This document shows, in pieces, positions 7,070-12,746 of a DNA stretch of 12,844 bases. The position numbers and the translations under genes were made by a program. Numbering within the stretch: the stretch's first letter is position 1; each line of letters starts with the position of its first letter. The notes under the pieces were generated by a model, which made no database searches, had not been told where the DNA came from, and was given only the letters and a program-made list of their open reading frames with translations. The stretch is taken from contig JAEWHZ010000203.1 of assembly GCA_023387585.1 (NCBI GenBank), positions 1 through 12,844 of the forward strand, read 5' to 3'. Origin of the DNA: Pseudomonadota bacterium (GTDB lineage: Bacteria; Pseudomonadota; Alphaproteobacteria; Rhizobiales; Devosiaceae).

Positions 7070-8665
7070 ATGTCCCAGACCGCCAGCTCTCTGACCTATG
7101 TGAACACGCGATCCTTCATCGCCCCGCTGTCCTCCTCGACGGGCAAGGTGCAGTGGCTCGGCATCGTCATGCTGGCCACCATCGTCTTGATGGCGGTCGC
7201 CGCCCCGCTGCTGGTGCCCTACGGCCCGCGCGAGCTGAGCTGCGCCCCCTTCGAGCGCCCCAGCCTCGCGCATCTGTTCGGCTGCGACGACGCAGGCTAC
7301 GACATCTTCGCGCAGGTGCTCTATGGCGCCCGCGTCTCGCTCACCATCGGGCTTTCGGTGGCGCTGGTCTCGACGGGCATCGCAGCGGCGCTCGCGGTCG
7401 TCGTCGGCGTCTATGGCGGCTGGGTCGACCGGCTGGTCATGCGCATCGTCGATGTGGTGCTGGCGCTGCCCTTCCTTCCGCTGGTCATCGTGCTCGGCGT
7501 CTATTTCGGCGCCTCGATCCAGACGCAGGTACTGGTCATCGCCTTCGTCATGTGGGCGAGCCCGGTGCGCGAGTTGCGCGCCCAGGTGCTGGCGCTGCGC
7601 TCGTCCGGCTTCGTCGAGGCGTCGCGCGCCATGGGGGCAGGGGCGTGGTTCGTCGGCATCCGGCATCTGCTGCCGGAGCTCGCGCCGCTCATCGTGCCGC
7701 AGTTCGTCCGCACCGCCCATGCGGCCATCCTGGTCGAGACCTCGCTGAGCTTTCTCGGGCTCGGCGATCCGTTGCAGAACAGCTGGGGCTCGATCCTGTT
7801 TCACGCCAATGCGCGGGCGGCCTTCCTCACCGGCTCGTGGGTCTACTGGATCATGCCGCCGGGCCTTGCCGTGTCGCTCACCGTCCTGGCGCTGGCCTTT
7901 ATCGGCTTCGGCTATGACGGCTCGCTCGCCCCGCGCATCAGGCTCGCAAAACCCGCACGCCCCATCGCGCCCGAAGGCGCTTCGCCCCAACCCGATTCCG
8001 TCATCACCGCCGAGGGCCTGCGCGTCACCTACGACACCGAGTTCGGCAGCGCCGAGGCGGTCTCCGGCGTCGATCTGGCGCTGCGGCGCGGCGAGCTGTT
8101 CGGGCTGGTGGGCGAGAGCGGGTCGGGCAAGACCACGGTCTCGCTCGCCATGCTGCGCCTGCTGCGCCATCCGGCCCGCGTCACCCATGGCGCGGTATTC
8201 CTCGACGATACCGACCTTCTGGCCCTCGCGCCCGAGCCCTTGCGTGCCCTGCGCGGAAGGCGTCTGGCGCTGATCCCGCAAAGCGCCATGAACGCGCTCA
8301 ACCCGGTGATGACCATCGGCCGCCAGCTCGACGAGACGCTGAAGCGCGGCGCCGACAGCTCCGCCTCGGCGCGAAAGCGCGAGGCCGTTTCCTGGCTCGA
8401 GCGCGTCGGGCTCGAGCCGCGCCATTACGATGCCTATGCCCATGAATTGTCCGGCGGCATGCGCCAGCGCGCGGTCATCGCCATCGCATTGTGCAACACG
8501 CCCGACATCGTCGTCGCCGACGAACCGACCACCGGGCTCGACGTGCTGGTGCAGGAAGAGATCATGGCGCTGCTGCTCGATCTGCGGCAAAAGCTCGATC
8601 TTTCGATCCTGTTCGTCACCCACAATCTGCCGCTGATCGCGCGCCATGCGACCGGCTGGCGGTGA
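7070..8665 (+). CDS. DppC-like permease fused to DppD-like ATPase; frame broken near the end
   Basis: A 531-residue open frame joining two normally separate subunits. Residues 1 to about 290 are a DppC-like permease: helix at about 26-48, FGCDDAGYDIFAQVLYGAR, coupling loop ASRAMGAGAWFVGIRHLLPE, SLSFLGLGDPLQNSWG. After a linker rich in Pro and Ala (about 290-308) comes an ATPase: Walker A GESGSGKTT at 348-356, Q-loop IPQSAMNALNP, signature LSGGMRQR at 460-467, Walker B IVVADEPTT at 480-488 and switch His518 in VTHN. The frame then ends abruptly as ATGWR-stop. In the next frame, starting at 8647, the expected CDRLAVMYQGRLVDEGTPES continues. One missing base at about 8645-8648 explains this. The ATG at 7070 lies two bases after the stop of dppB. 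As read, the last strands of the ATPase fold are on a different polypeptide. Confidence 0.85.
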   Translation: MSQTASSLTYVNTRSFIAPLSSSTGKVQWLGIVMLATIVLMAVAAPLLVPYGPRELSCAPFERPSLAHLFGCDDAGYDIFAQVLYGARVSLTIGLSVALVSTGIAAALAVVVGVYGGWVDRLVMRIVDVVLALPFLPLVIVLGVYFGASIQTQVLVIAFVMWASPVRELRAQVLALRSSGFVEASRAMGAGAWFVGIRHLLPELAPLIVPQFVRTAHAAILVETSLSFLGLGDPLQNSWGSILFHANARAAFLTGSWVYWIMPPGLAVSLTVLALAFIGFGYDGSLAPRIRLAKPARPIAPEGASPQPDSVITAEGLRVTYDTEFGSAEAVSGVDLALRRGELFGLVGESGSGKTTVSLAMLRLLRHPARVTHGAVFLDDTDLLALAPEPLRALRGRRLALIPQSAMNALNPVMTIGRQLDETLKRGADSSASARKREAVSWLERVGLEPRHYDAYAHELSGGMRQRAVIAIALCNTPDIVVADEPTTGLDVLVQEEIMALLLDLRQKLDLSILFVTHNLPLIARHATGWR

Positions 8666-8667
8666 TG
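8642..8667 (+). other. Single-base frameshift point with overlapping stop and start (TGATG)
   Basis: The first ATPase reads on to ARH (CAT at 8645-8647) and should continue with CDRLAVMYQG, which is encoded from TGC at 8647 in the following frame. One extra base after the CA would restore one continuous frame. The downstream stop TGA (8663-8665) shares its last A with an ATG (8665-8667) in the correct frame for the second ATPase. Ribosomes could therefore restart there even if the break is real. No classical slippery heptamer is visible, which argues against programmed frameshifting. A sequencing or assembly error is possible. Confidence 0.75.
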
Positions 8668-9585
8668 TATCAGGGCAGGCTGGTGGATGAGGGCACGCCG
8701 GAATCGGTGCGTGCCAATCCGCGCCACGAGCACACGCGGGCCCTGTTCGGCAGCCTGCTGGCTCTGGACGGCCCGAAGCGCTGGGCCTCGCCGCTCGATG
8801 TGGAGGCCGTGCCGCCGGTCATCGAACTGCGTGCAGTGTCGAAGACCTTCCGGCCCTTCGCGCTGTTGCGCCTCGGCATCGGGCACACAGCGCTCGCCGA
8901 CGTCTCACTCGCCCTGGCGCCCGGCGAGAAGCTGGGACTGGTCGGAGGGAGCGGCGCCGGCAAGTCGACTATAGCCCGGCTGCTGACCGGCATGATCCGG
9001 CCGGATGAAGGCCGGGTCTTCTATCGCGGTCAGGATATCGCCGAATTCGGTCCCCGCGCCCGCAAGGTGATGAGCCGGGCGGTGCACCTTGTGTTCCAGG
9101 ACCCCTATCAGAGCCTGCGCAACGGCATGTCGATCCTCGATATCGTCGCCGAGCCCTTGCGCATCCATGGCGAGAACAACGCCCAGGCCATCGAGGCGAG
9201 GGTCCGCGCCGCGCTCGCCGCCGTGCAGCTTCCCTCGGACGGGTATTTCATGTCGCGCCGGCCGGTGCAGCTTTCCGGCGGCCAGCGCCAGCGCGTCGCC
9301 TTCGCCCGCGCCATCGTCACCCAGCCCAGCGTCATCATCGCCGACGAGCCGACCTCGATGCTCGACCAGTCGGTGCGCATGGAGATCATGGATCTGATGG
9401 AGGATCTGCGCCTGCGCTTCGGCACCGCCTTCTTGTTCATCACCCATGACATCGCGCTCGCCCGCCATTTCTGCGACCGGCTGATCGTCTTGCGGGACGG
9501 GCGCGTGGTCGAACAGGGCGATGCCGACGCCGTCATCCACGCCTCGGAAAACGACTACACCCGCCGGCTGATCGCCGCCGCATGA
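8665..9585 (+). CDS. DppF-like ATPase preceded by the displaced tail of the DppD-like domain
   Basis: From the ATG at 8665 this encodes 306 residues, and the frame is open further upstream to 8491 as out-of-frame shadow. Residues 1 to about 50 (YQGRLVDEGTPESV, then TRALFGSLLAL) are the C-terminal end of the DppD-like domain, separated by the frameshift. From about 53 a complete DppF-type ATPase follows: Walker A GGSGAGKST at 94-102, VFQDPYQSLRNGMSI with the Q-loop, signature LSGGQRQR at 203-210, Walker B VIIADEPTS at 223-231 and His261 in FITHD. Without the break, 7070-9585 would encode a permease-ATPase-ATPase protein of about 840 residues. Fused double ATPases are well known in this family (for example YejF and GsiA). 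The stop TGA overlaps the next open frame (ATGA). Confidence 0.88.
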   Translation: MYQGRLVDEGTPESVRANPRHEHTRALFGSLLALDGPKRWASPLDVEAVPPVIELRAVSKTFRPFALLRLGIGHTALADVSLALAPGEKLGLVGGSGAGKSTIARLLTGMIRPDEGRVFYRGQDIAEFGPRARKVMSRAVHLVFQDPYQSLRNGMSILDIVAEPLRIHGENNAQAIEARVRAALAAVQLPSDGYFMSRRPVQLSGGQRQRVAFARAIVTQPSVIIADEPTSMLDQSVRMEIMDLMEDLRLRFGTAFLFITHDIALARHFCDRLIVLRDGRVVEQGDADAVIHASENDYTRRLIAAA

Positions 9586-9599
9586 GGAAGGCCGCGTCA

Positions 9600-10145
9600 A
9601 TGCTCGCCCAAACGCCAGCGCTCGCCGAACCCGAGCATCCGCCCGCCGACCGCGCCGGTTTTCTCGAGGCCATGTCGCGCGTCTCCATGGCCGTCAGCAT
9701 CCTCACCACCGACGGCCCATCGGGCCGCGACGGCATGGTCGTCACCGCCATGTGCCCGGTCTCGGCCGACACCGCCCATCCGACCCTTCTGGTCTGCGTC
9801 AATGCCGCCAGCCGCCCGGCGCCGGTCATCGGCGCCAATGGCGCCTTCTGCGTCAACGTGCTCGCCGAGACCCAGCACGGGCTGGCCGACGCCTTTGCCG
9901 GACGCGGCGGCGGGCGCACCCCAGACTGGTTCGCGCGTGCCGGCTGGATGGCGCTGCGCACCGGGGCGCCGGCGCTTGACGGCGCGCTCGTCAATTTCGA
10001 CTGCCGTATCGCCGAGATCAATCAGGTCGGCACGCATCTCGTCATCATCGGCTCGGTCGTGGCGCTGCGCACCGCGCCCGGCGGGCCGCTCGTCTATGCC
10101 GATCGCGGCTATCGCCGCCTGTTTCCCCAAGGAGAACCATCGTGA
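9600..10145 (+). CDS. Flavin reductase-like protein (HpaC/RutF type)
   Basis: A 181-residue cytoplasmic protein of the flavin reductase-like split-barrel family, which reduces FMN or FAD with NAD(P)H, often for a partner monooxygenase. The barrel start is seen at about 25-70: SRVSMAVSILTTDG, a Gly-rich turn, MVVTAMCPVSADTAHPTLLVCVNAAS in two adjoining strands, then NGAFCVNVLAETQHGLADAFAG, and LDGALVNFDCRIAEI near 130. The frame also allows ATG at 9582, overlapping the ATPase stop. I prefer ATG 9600 because GAGGAAGG (9584-9591) lies eight bases before it. No oxygenase partner is in the window, so it may serve one encoded elsewhere, or act directly on an imported chelate; both are inference. 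The GTG start of the next gene overlaps its stop. Confidence 0.88.
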   Translation: MLAQTPALAEPEHPPADRAGFLEAMSRVSMAVSILTTDGPSGRDGMVVTAMCPVSADTAHPTLLVCVNAASRPAPVIGANGAFCVNVLAETQHGLADAFAGRGGGRTPDWFARAGWMALRTGAPALDGALVNFDCRIAEINQVGTHLVIIGSVVALRTAPGGPLVYADRGYRRLFPQGEPS

Positions 10146-10561
10146 TCACACGTCGCGCCGTCGGGCTGCTCTTTCTCGCCCTCGCCGCTACCACCCCGGC
10201 CGCCCTGTCGCATGACGGGCATGTGCACGAGACCTATGACGTCGCCGCCGAAGGCGCGCCCGCCATCACCGGTTTCCGCATCGAAAAGGATGCGGTGGGC
10301 GGCTGGAACGTCTTTCTCGAGACCGAGAACTTCACCTTCGCGCCCGAACTGGTGAATACCGGCAATGTCGACAATGCCGGGCACGCCCATCTCTACATCA
10401 ACGGCTCCAAGCTCGCCCGGCTCTACGGCCCCGCCTTCCACATCGAGGCGCTGCCCTTCGGTCCCCATGACTTCCGCGTCGTGCTCAACACCAACCAGCA
10501 TGAGGAATTCGCCATCCATGGCCGGCCGATCGAGGCCGAGCTCACCTTCACCGTCGAATAG
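10142..10561 (+). CDS. Small secreted His-rich protein, possible periplasmic metal-binding protein
   Basis: A 139-residue protein starting at GTG (10142), with AAGGAG seven bases upstream and the start overlapping the preceding stop. Residues 1-23 form a signal peptide (RR at 4-5, hydrophobic core, then ALS), and the -3/-1 rule predicts cleavage after Ser23. The mature protein would then start with His24: HDGHVHETY. Further conserved-looking motifs are NVFLETENFTFAPE, GHAHLYINGSKLARLYGP at 80-97, PFGPHDFRVVLNTNQHEE and IHGRP, giving a His-rich predicted beta-sandwich. Related uncharacterised alphaproteobacterial proteins share the GHAHLY.NG...ARLYGP pattern, as far as I recall. A loose relation to DUF4399-type domains is possible. 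Metal binding, perhaps copper, is inferred from histidine content and position only. Confidence 0.8.
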   Translation: MITRRAVGLLFLALAATTPAALSHDGHVHETYDVAAEGAPAITGFRIEKDAVGGWNVFLETENFTFAPELVNTGNVDNAGHAHLYINGSKLARLYGPAFHIEALPFGPHDFRVVLNTNQHEEFAIHGRPIEAELTFTVE

Positions 10562-10569
10562 GTCCGTTC

Positions 10570-11172
10570 ATGTCGCTGCTGCTTGTTCATTCTCATTACG
10601 GCGACCCGCCGGGCCTGTTCCAGCTCGCGGTGGAGAAAAACCTAGGCACCATCGTGCGTGAGCGCGATCTGACGCCCGCGCATTTCGATCGCGCCACCGG
10701 CCTGATCACCACCTCGCATCTCGACCAGATCGGGTTCATGTCCCGTTCAGAATCCGTTCAGAAACTGCTCGCGCGCGGGAAAAACTGGTTCTTCAACGGC
10801 CATATCCTGCGCGAATTGATCCCCGGCCTGGGGATTTTTGTTCCCATCATTGCCGCGAGGCGGGCCGATCTTGTTCTGACCCGGCTCAACGAGCACCCGA
10901 TCTTCGAGGGCATCGATCAAAAGAGCTTTGAAGAAAACAAAGGCGTGGCAGGCTTTTACGGGCGCGGGCACAACCCGCTTCCATCCGGCGCGCTGCCGGT
11001 CAACGGCGTCGGCCCGGACCGCCATCCCATCGACTGGGAATGGCGCCCGCCCGGTGGCGGCGCAATTTTCTCTCATGCCGGCAATGACTTAGGCGGAATG
11101 GGCGGTCCCAATTCGACCCATGAGCGTGTCGCGCCGCGCATCATCGCATGGACGCTGGGGGAATTGGGCTGA
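10570..11172 (+). CDS. ThuA / class I glutamine amidotransferase-like protein, first of two
   Basis: A 200-residue cytoplasmic protein, eight bases after the stop of the secreted His-rich protein gene and overlapping the next gene by one base (TGATG). The layout fits the ThuA-like branch of the class I glutamine-amidotransferase fold: a first strand LLLVHSHYGDP, a strand and turn GLITTSHLDQIGF, then VQKLLARGKNWFFNGH at about 64-79 in place of the usual helix plus GG-strand. It ends in AIFSHAGNDLGGMGG followed by RIIAWTLGELG, like the C terminus of ThuA proteins. No GxCxG nucleophile elbow is present, so glutaminase chemistry is unlikely. The middle of the gene (about 10840-10970) is visibly less GC-rich than its neighbours. 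Its precise role is unknown. Confidence 0.8.
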   Translation: MSLLLVHSHYGDPPGLFQLAVEKNLGTIVRERDLTPAHFDRATGLITTSHLDQIGFMSRSESVQKLLARGKNWFFNGHILRELIPGLGIFVPIIAARRADLVLTRLNEHPIFEGIDQKSFEENKGVAGFYGRGHNPLPSGALPVNGVGPDRHPIDWEWRPPGGGAIFSHAGNDLGGMGGPNSTHERVAPRIIAWTLGELG

Positions 11173-11792
11173 TGAGCATTCTTGCTGTAAATCCAGGCAC
11201 TTACTACCATCTCGAAAGCCTCGAGGGCGAACGCTACGCGCGTTATTTCGACCGCCTCGCGCGCCCCGAAGAGCTCGACGCCGTCGACCTCGACCAGTTC
11301 GCCGTCGTCCTCGTCCCCTGCCGCACCCCGGCCGACCGCATGGCGCCTCATGCCGCTAAACTACGCTCATATCTCGATAAAGGCGGTACCGTCATCGCCA
11401 CGGGCGAGAGCGATTCCGAGCTGTGGCTGCCCAACATCCGCTTCACGCCGCAGCCGACCAATTTCTGGTGGTGGCTCACCCCCGGCGCCGATCTCGGCGT
11501 CCGCGTCGCCAAGCCGGAGCATAAGCTGTTCACATACCTCACGGAACGCGACTGCACCTATCATCTGCACGGCTGGTACGACGTGCCCGAGGGCGCCGAA
11601 ATTCTGGTCGTCAACGAGAGCGCCAGGCCGATCCTCTATATCGACGAGGTCTCGACCGGCGGGCGCATGGTGATCACCAGCCTCGACCCTTTTTACCATC
11701 ACGGCAGCCACTTCATGCCGGCCACCACGCGCTTCCTCGACGGCTTCCTGCCCTGGATGCGCGACTATCTCGACACAGGAGACCGCAAATGA
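11172..11792 (+). CDS. ThuA / glutamine amidotransferase-like protein, second of two
   Basis: A 206-residue protein from ATG 11172, whose A is also the last base of the preceding stop (TGATG); a GGGGGA lies about ten bases upstream. The fold signature is clear: FAVVLVPCRTPADRM at about 41-55, then LRSYLDKGGTVIATGES, the strand-helix-GG-strand pattern of the class I amidotransferase-like superfamily. The end is GRMVITSLDPFYHHG, followed by TTRFLDGFLPWMRDYL, as in ThuA-like and beta-galactosidase trimerisation-type domains. There is no catalytic Cys elbow. It differs strongly from the first ThuA-like protein, so the pair may form a heteromer rather than being a recent duplicate. The tryptophan-rich NFWWWLTP segment near 97-104 is striking. 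Function unknown; its stop overlaps the next start (ATGA). Confidence 0.82.
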   Translation: MSILAVNPGTYYHLESLEGERYARYFDRLARPEELDAVDLDQFAVVLVPCRTPADRMAPHAAKLRSYLDKGGTVIATGESDSELWLPNIRFTPQPTNFWWWLTPGADLGVRVAKPEHKLFTYLTERDCTYHLHGWYDVPEGAEILVVNESARPILYIDEVSTGGRMVITSLDPFYHHGSHFMPATTRFLDGFLPWMRDYLDTGDRK

Positions 11793-12295
11793 ACGAGGCC
11801 GAACTGGTCGTTCTCGAGAACGGCAAGCCCATCGCCTTCACCTATGCCGACCTGATGCGCTATCACGGCCACGCGTTCCCCGGCGGGGTGGCGCATGCCT
11901 TCACCGCCATGCGCGCCGCCTTCGCGCTGTTCGATGGCGGCAATCCGCCGGAACGGCGCGAGATCACCGTGCGCACGGCCTTCAAAGGCCCGGGCGGGCA
12001 CGACGCGCTCGAAATGGTGACGCGCGGGCGCAGCGAGAACCGGCAGTCCATCGCGCCCGAGCTGGGCGAGCCCCAGCGCGGCACGACGCTGCAAAACTAT
12101 GTCTGGGAGTTCAGCTATCGCGGCACGGTGGCCAAGGTGCATGTGCTCGAGGATATCGTGCGCGACGAATTCATCGAGCTGAGCCGCAAGCCCGACCGCA
12201 ATGCGGCCGAGAACGAGCGTCTCGAATATCTCAAGGGTGAGATGGCCGAGCGCATCCTCTCCCTGCCGCCCGAGGCGGTGTACGAGCCCGTTTGA
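11789..12295 (+). CDS. FmdE-like protein lacking cysteines
   Basis: A 168-residue protein from ATG 11789 with AGGAG seven bases upstream, overlapping the previous stop (ATGA). The N-terminal half resembles the FmdE family (named after subunit E of formylmethanofuran dehydrogenase): RYHGHAFPGGVAHAFTAMRAA at about 24-44 matches the family pattern HGHxCPG followed by a helix, and GGHDALEMVTRG matches the later C..DAIQ..TG pattern. In both places the family cysteines are replaced, and the whole protein contains none. A zinc-ribbon tail is also absent; instead the C terminus is a charged helix (ENERLEYLKGEMAERI). His26 and His28 remain as possible ligands. It closes the accessory module of the right operon. 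The FmdE relation is made by motif and is moderately sure; function unknown. Confidence 0.75.
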   Translation: MNEAELVVLENGKPIAFTYADLMRYHGHAFPGGVAHAFTAMRAAFALFDGGNPPERREITVRTAFKGPGGHDALEMVTRGRSENRQSIAPELGEPQRGTTLQNYVWEFSYRGTVAKVHVLEDIVRDEFIELSRKPDRNAAENERLEYLKGEMAERILSLPPEAVYEPV

Positions 12296-12319
12296 GGGGG
12301 CGCGATCACGTTGCGTTCA

Positions 12320-12347
12320 ACCGCCCGTCCCCTCGGAACGGGGCGGT
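12320..12347 (+). terminator. GC-rich hairpin after the right operon
   Basis: ACCGCCC (12320-12326) and GGGCGGT (12341-12347) form a perfect 7-bp repeat with a 14-base loop. An alternative, tighter fold pairs CCG plus CCCC with GGGG plus CGG around a 7-base loop with one bulged T. It lies 25 bases after the last operon stop and lacks a U-run, so it is only a candidate end or attenuation point for the operon. Confidence 0.35.
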
Positions 12348-12358
12348 CCGGACTGCGT

Positions 12359-12378
12359 TCCTCCGGCGTATCGGAGGA
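12359..12378 (+). promoter_or_regulatory. Hairpin covering the ribosome binding site of the DUF2934 gene
   Basis: TCCTCCG (12359-12365), loop GCGTAT, CGGAGGA (12372-12378): a perfect 7-bp stem that can be extended by one G-U pair. Its 3' arm holds most of the GGAGGAG ribosome binding site (12373-12379) of the gene starting at 12389. The complement of a strong binding site just upstream can arise by chance, so regulation is only possible. Confidence 0.35.
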
Positions 12379-12388
12379 GAACCATGCG

Positions 12389-12592
12389 ATGAACATCACC
12401 GAAGGCAATCACGACGACGTCCGCGAACGCGCCTATCAGTTGTGGCTGGAGGCGGGGGAGCCGGAAGGGCGTGAACAGGAGTTCTGGTATCAGGCGGAGC
12501 GCGAACTGGCCGAAGGCGGCGAAATCGACCGCTCCGCGAAGCGCGACGGCATCGACAAACCGCCGCTCATGAGCGCTGCCGGCCCGCATTGA
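12389..12592 (+). CDS. DUF2934 family small protein
   Basis: A 67-residue, strongly charged cytoplasmic protein. The core RERAYQLWLEAGEPEGREQEFWYQAERELA at about 12-41 (motif parts RAYQLW, GEPEGR and FWYQAEREL) is the recognisable pattern of DUF2934, a short family common in alphaproteobacteria and often found near general-stress or envelope genes. Its function is not known. The frame is open upstream to 12311, but the ATG at 12389 has a full GGAGGAG binding site nine bases before it and matches the usual start of the family. It is 93 bases beyond the accessory module and probably a separate or loosely coupled transcription unit. Confidence 0.82.
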   Translation: MNITEGNHDDVRERAYQLWLEAGEPEGREQEFWYQAERELAEGGEIDRSAKRDGIDKPPLMSAAGPH

Positions 12593-12746
12593 GGGCTTTT
12601 CGTCCAGCTTGCGAACGGACGGACAAGATTTCTTGGCGGGTCTTGAGTATGACCGCATGAGGCTATATGTCTGGTGCCTCATGCGGCCGGCCTCGTGCGC
12701 CGCATCGCCAATCATACATCCCTTAAGGCAGGTGCAATAGCAAAGA
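12593..12746. other. Non-coding stretch upstream of nspC
   Basis: 154 bases with no convincing gene, less GC-rich than the coding regions. It contains the 11-bp stem-loop at 12653-12686 (listed separately), a weaker CGTCC/GGACG repeat at 12601-12621, and TTGAGT (12643-12648) followed 15 bases later by TATATG (12664-12669), a marginal promoter for nspC. An in-frame TAG at 12738-12740 closes the nspC frame upstream. Confidence 0.5.
12653..12686. repeat. Perfect 11-bp inverted repeat with 12-base loop
   Basis: CCGCATGAGGC (12653-12663) and GCCTCATGCGG (12676-12686) are exact reverse complements around the loop TATATGTCTGGT. There is no U-run after either arm, so it is not a typical intrinsic terminator. 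It lies 60 bases before the nspC start, and its loop begins with a TATATG that could be a -10 element. It could be an operator, a leader-RNA hairpin or a transcription end. Confidence 0.6.

Noticed and set aside
7028..8647. Minus-strand open frame of over 500 codons opposite the fusion gene
   Set aside because: Rich in Gln, Arg, Asp and Gly with no motifs; the plus strand carries clear permease and ATPase motifs.
8640..8650. Programmed ribosomal frameshift
   Set aside because: No slippery heptamer is visible; a lost base or base-call error explains the break more simply.
8491..8664. Second ATPase starting at 8491
   Set aside because: The codons from 8491 to 8646 are an Arg/Ala-rich shadow of the first ATPase domain in another frame; family-like sequence begins only at about 8647.
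9582..9599. ATG at 9582 (overlapping the ATPase stop) as start of the flavin reductase
   Set aside because: Possible, but no ribosome binding site precedes it, whereas GAGGAAGG sits eight bases before the ATG at 9600.
12317..12715. Minus-strand frame across the DUF2934 gene and the non-coding stretch
   Set aside because: No recognisable motif or ribosome binding site, and it overlaps a well-supported plus-strand gene.
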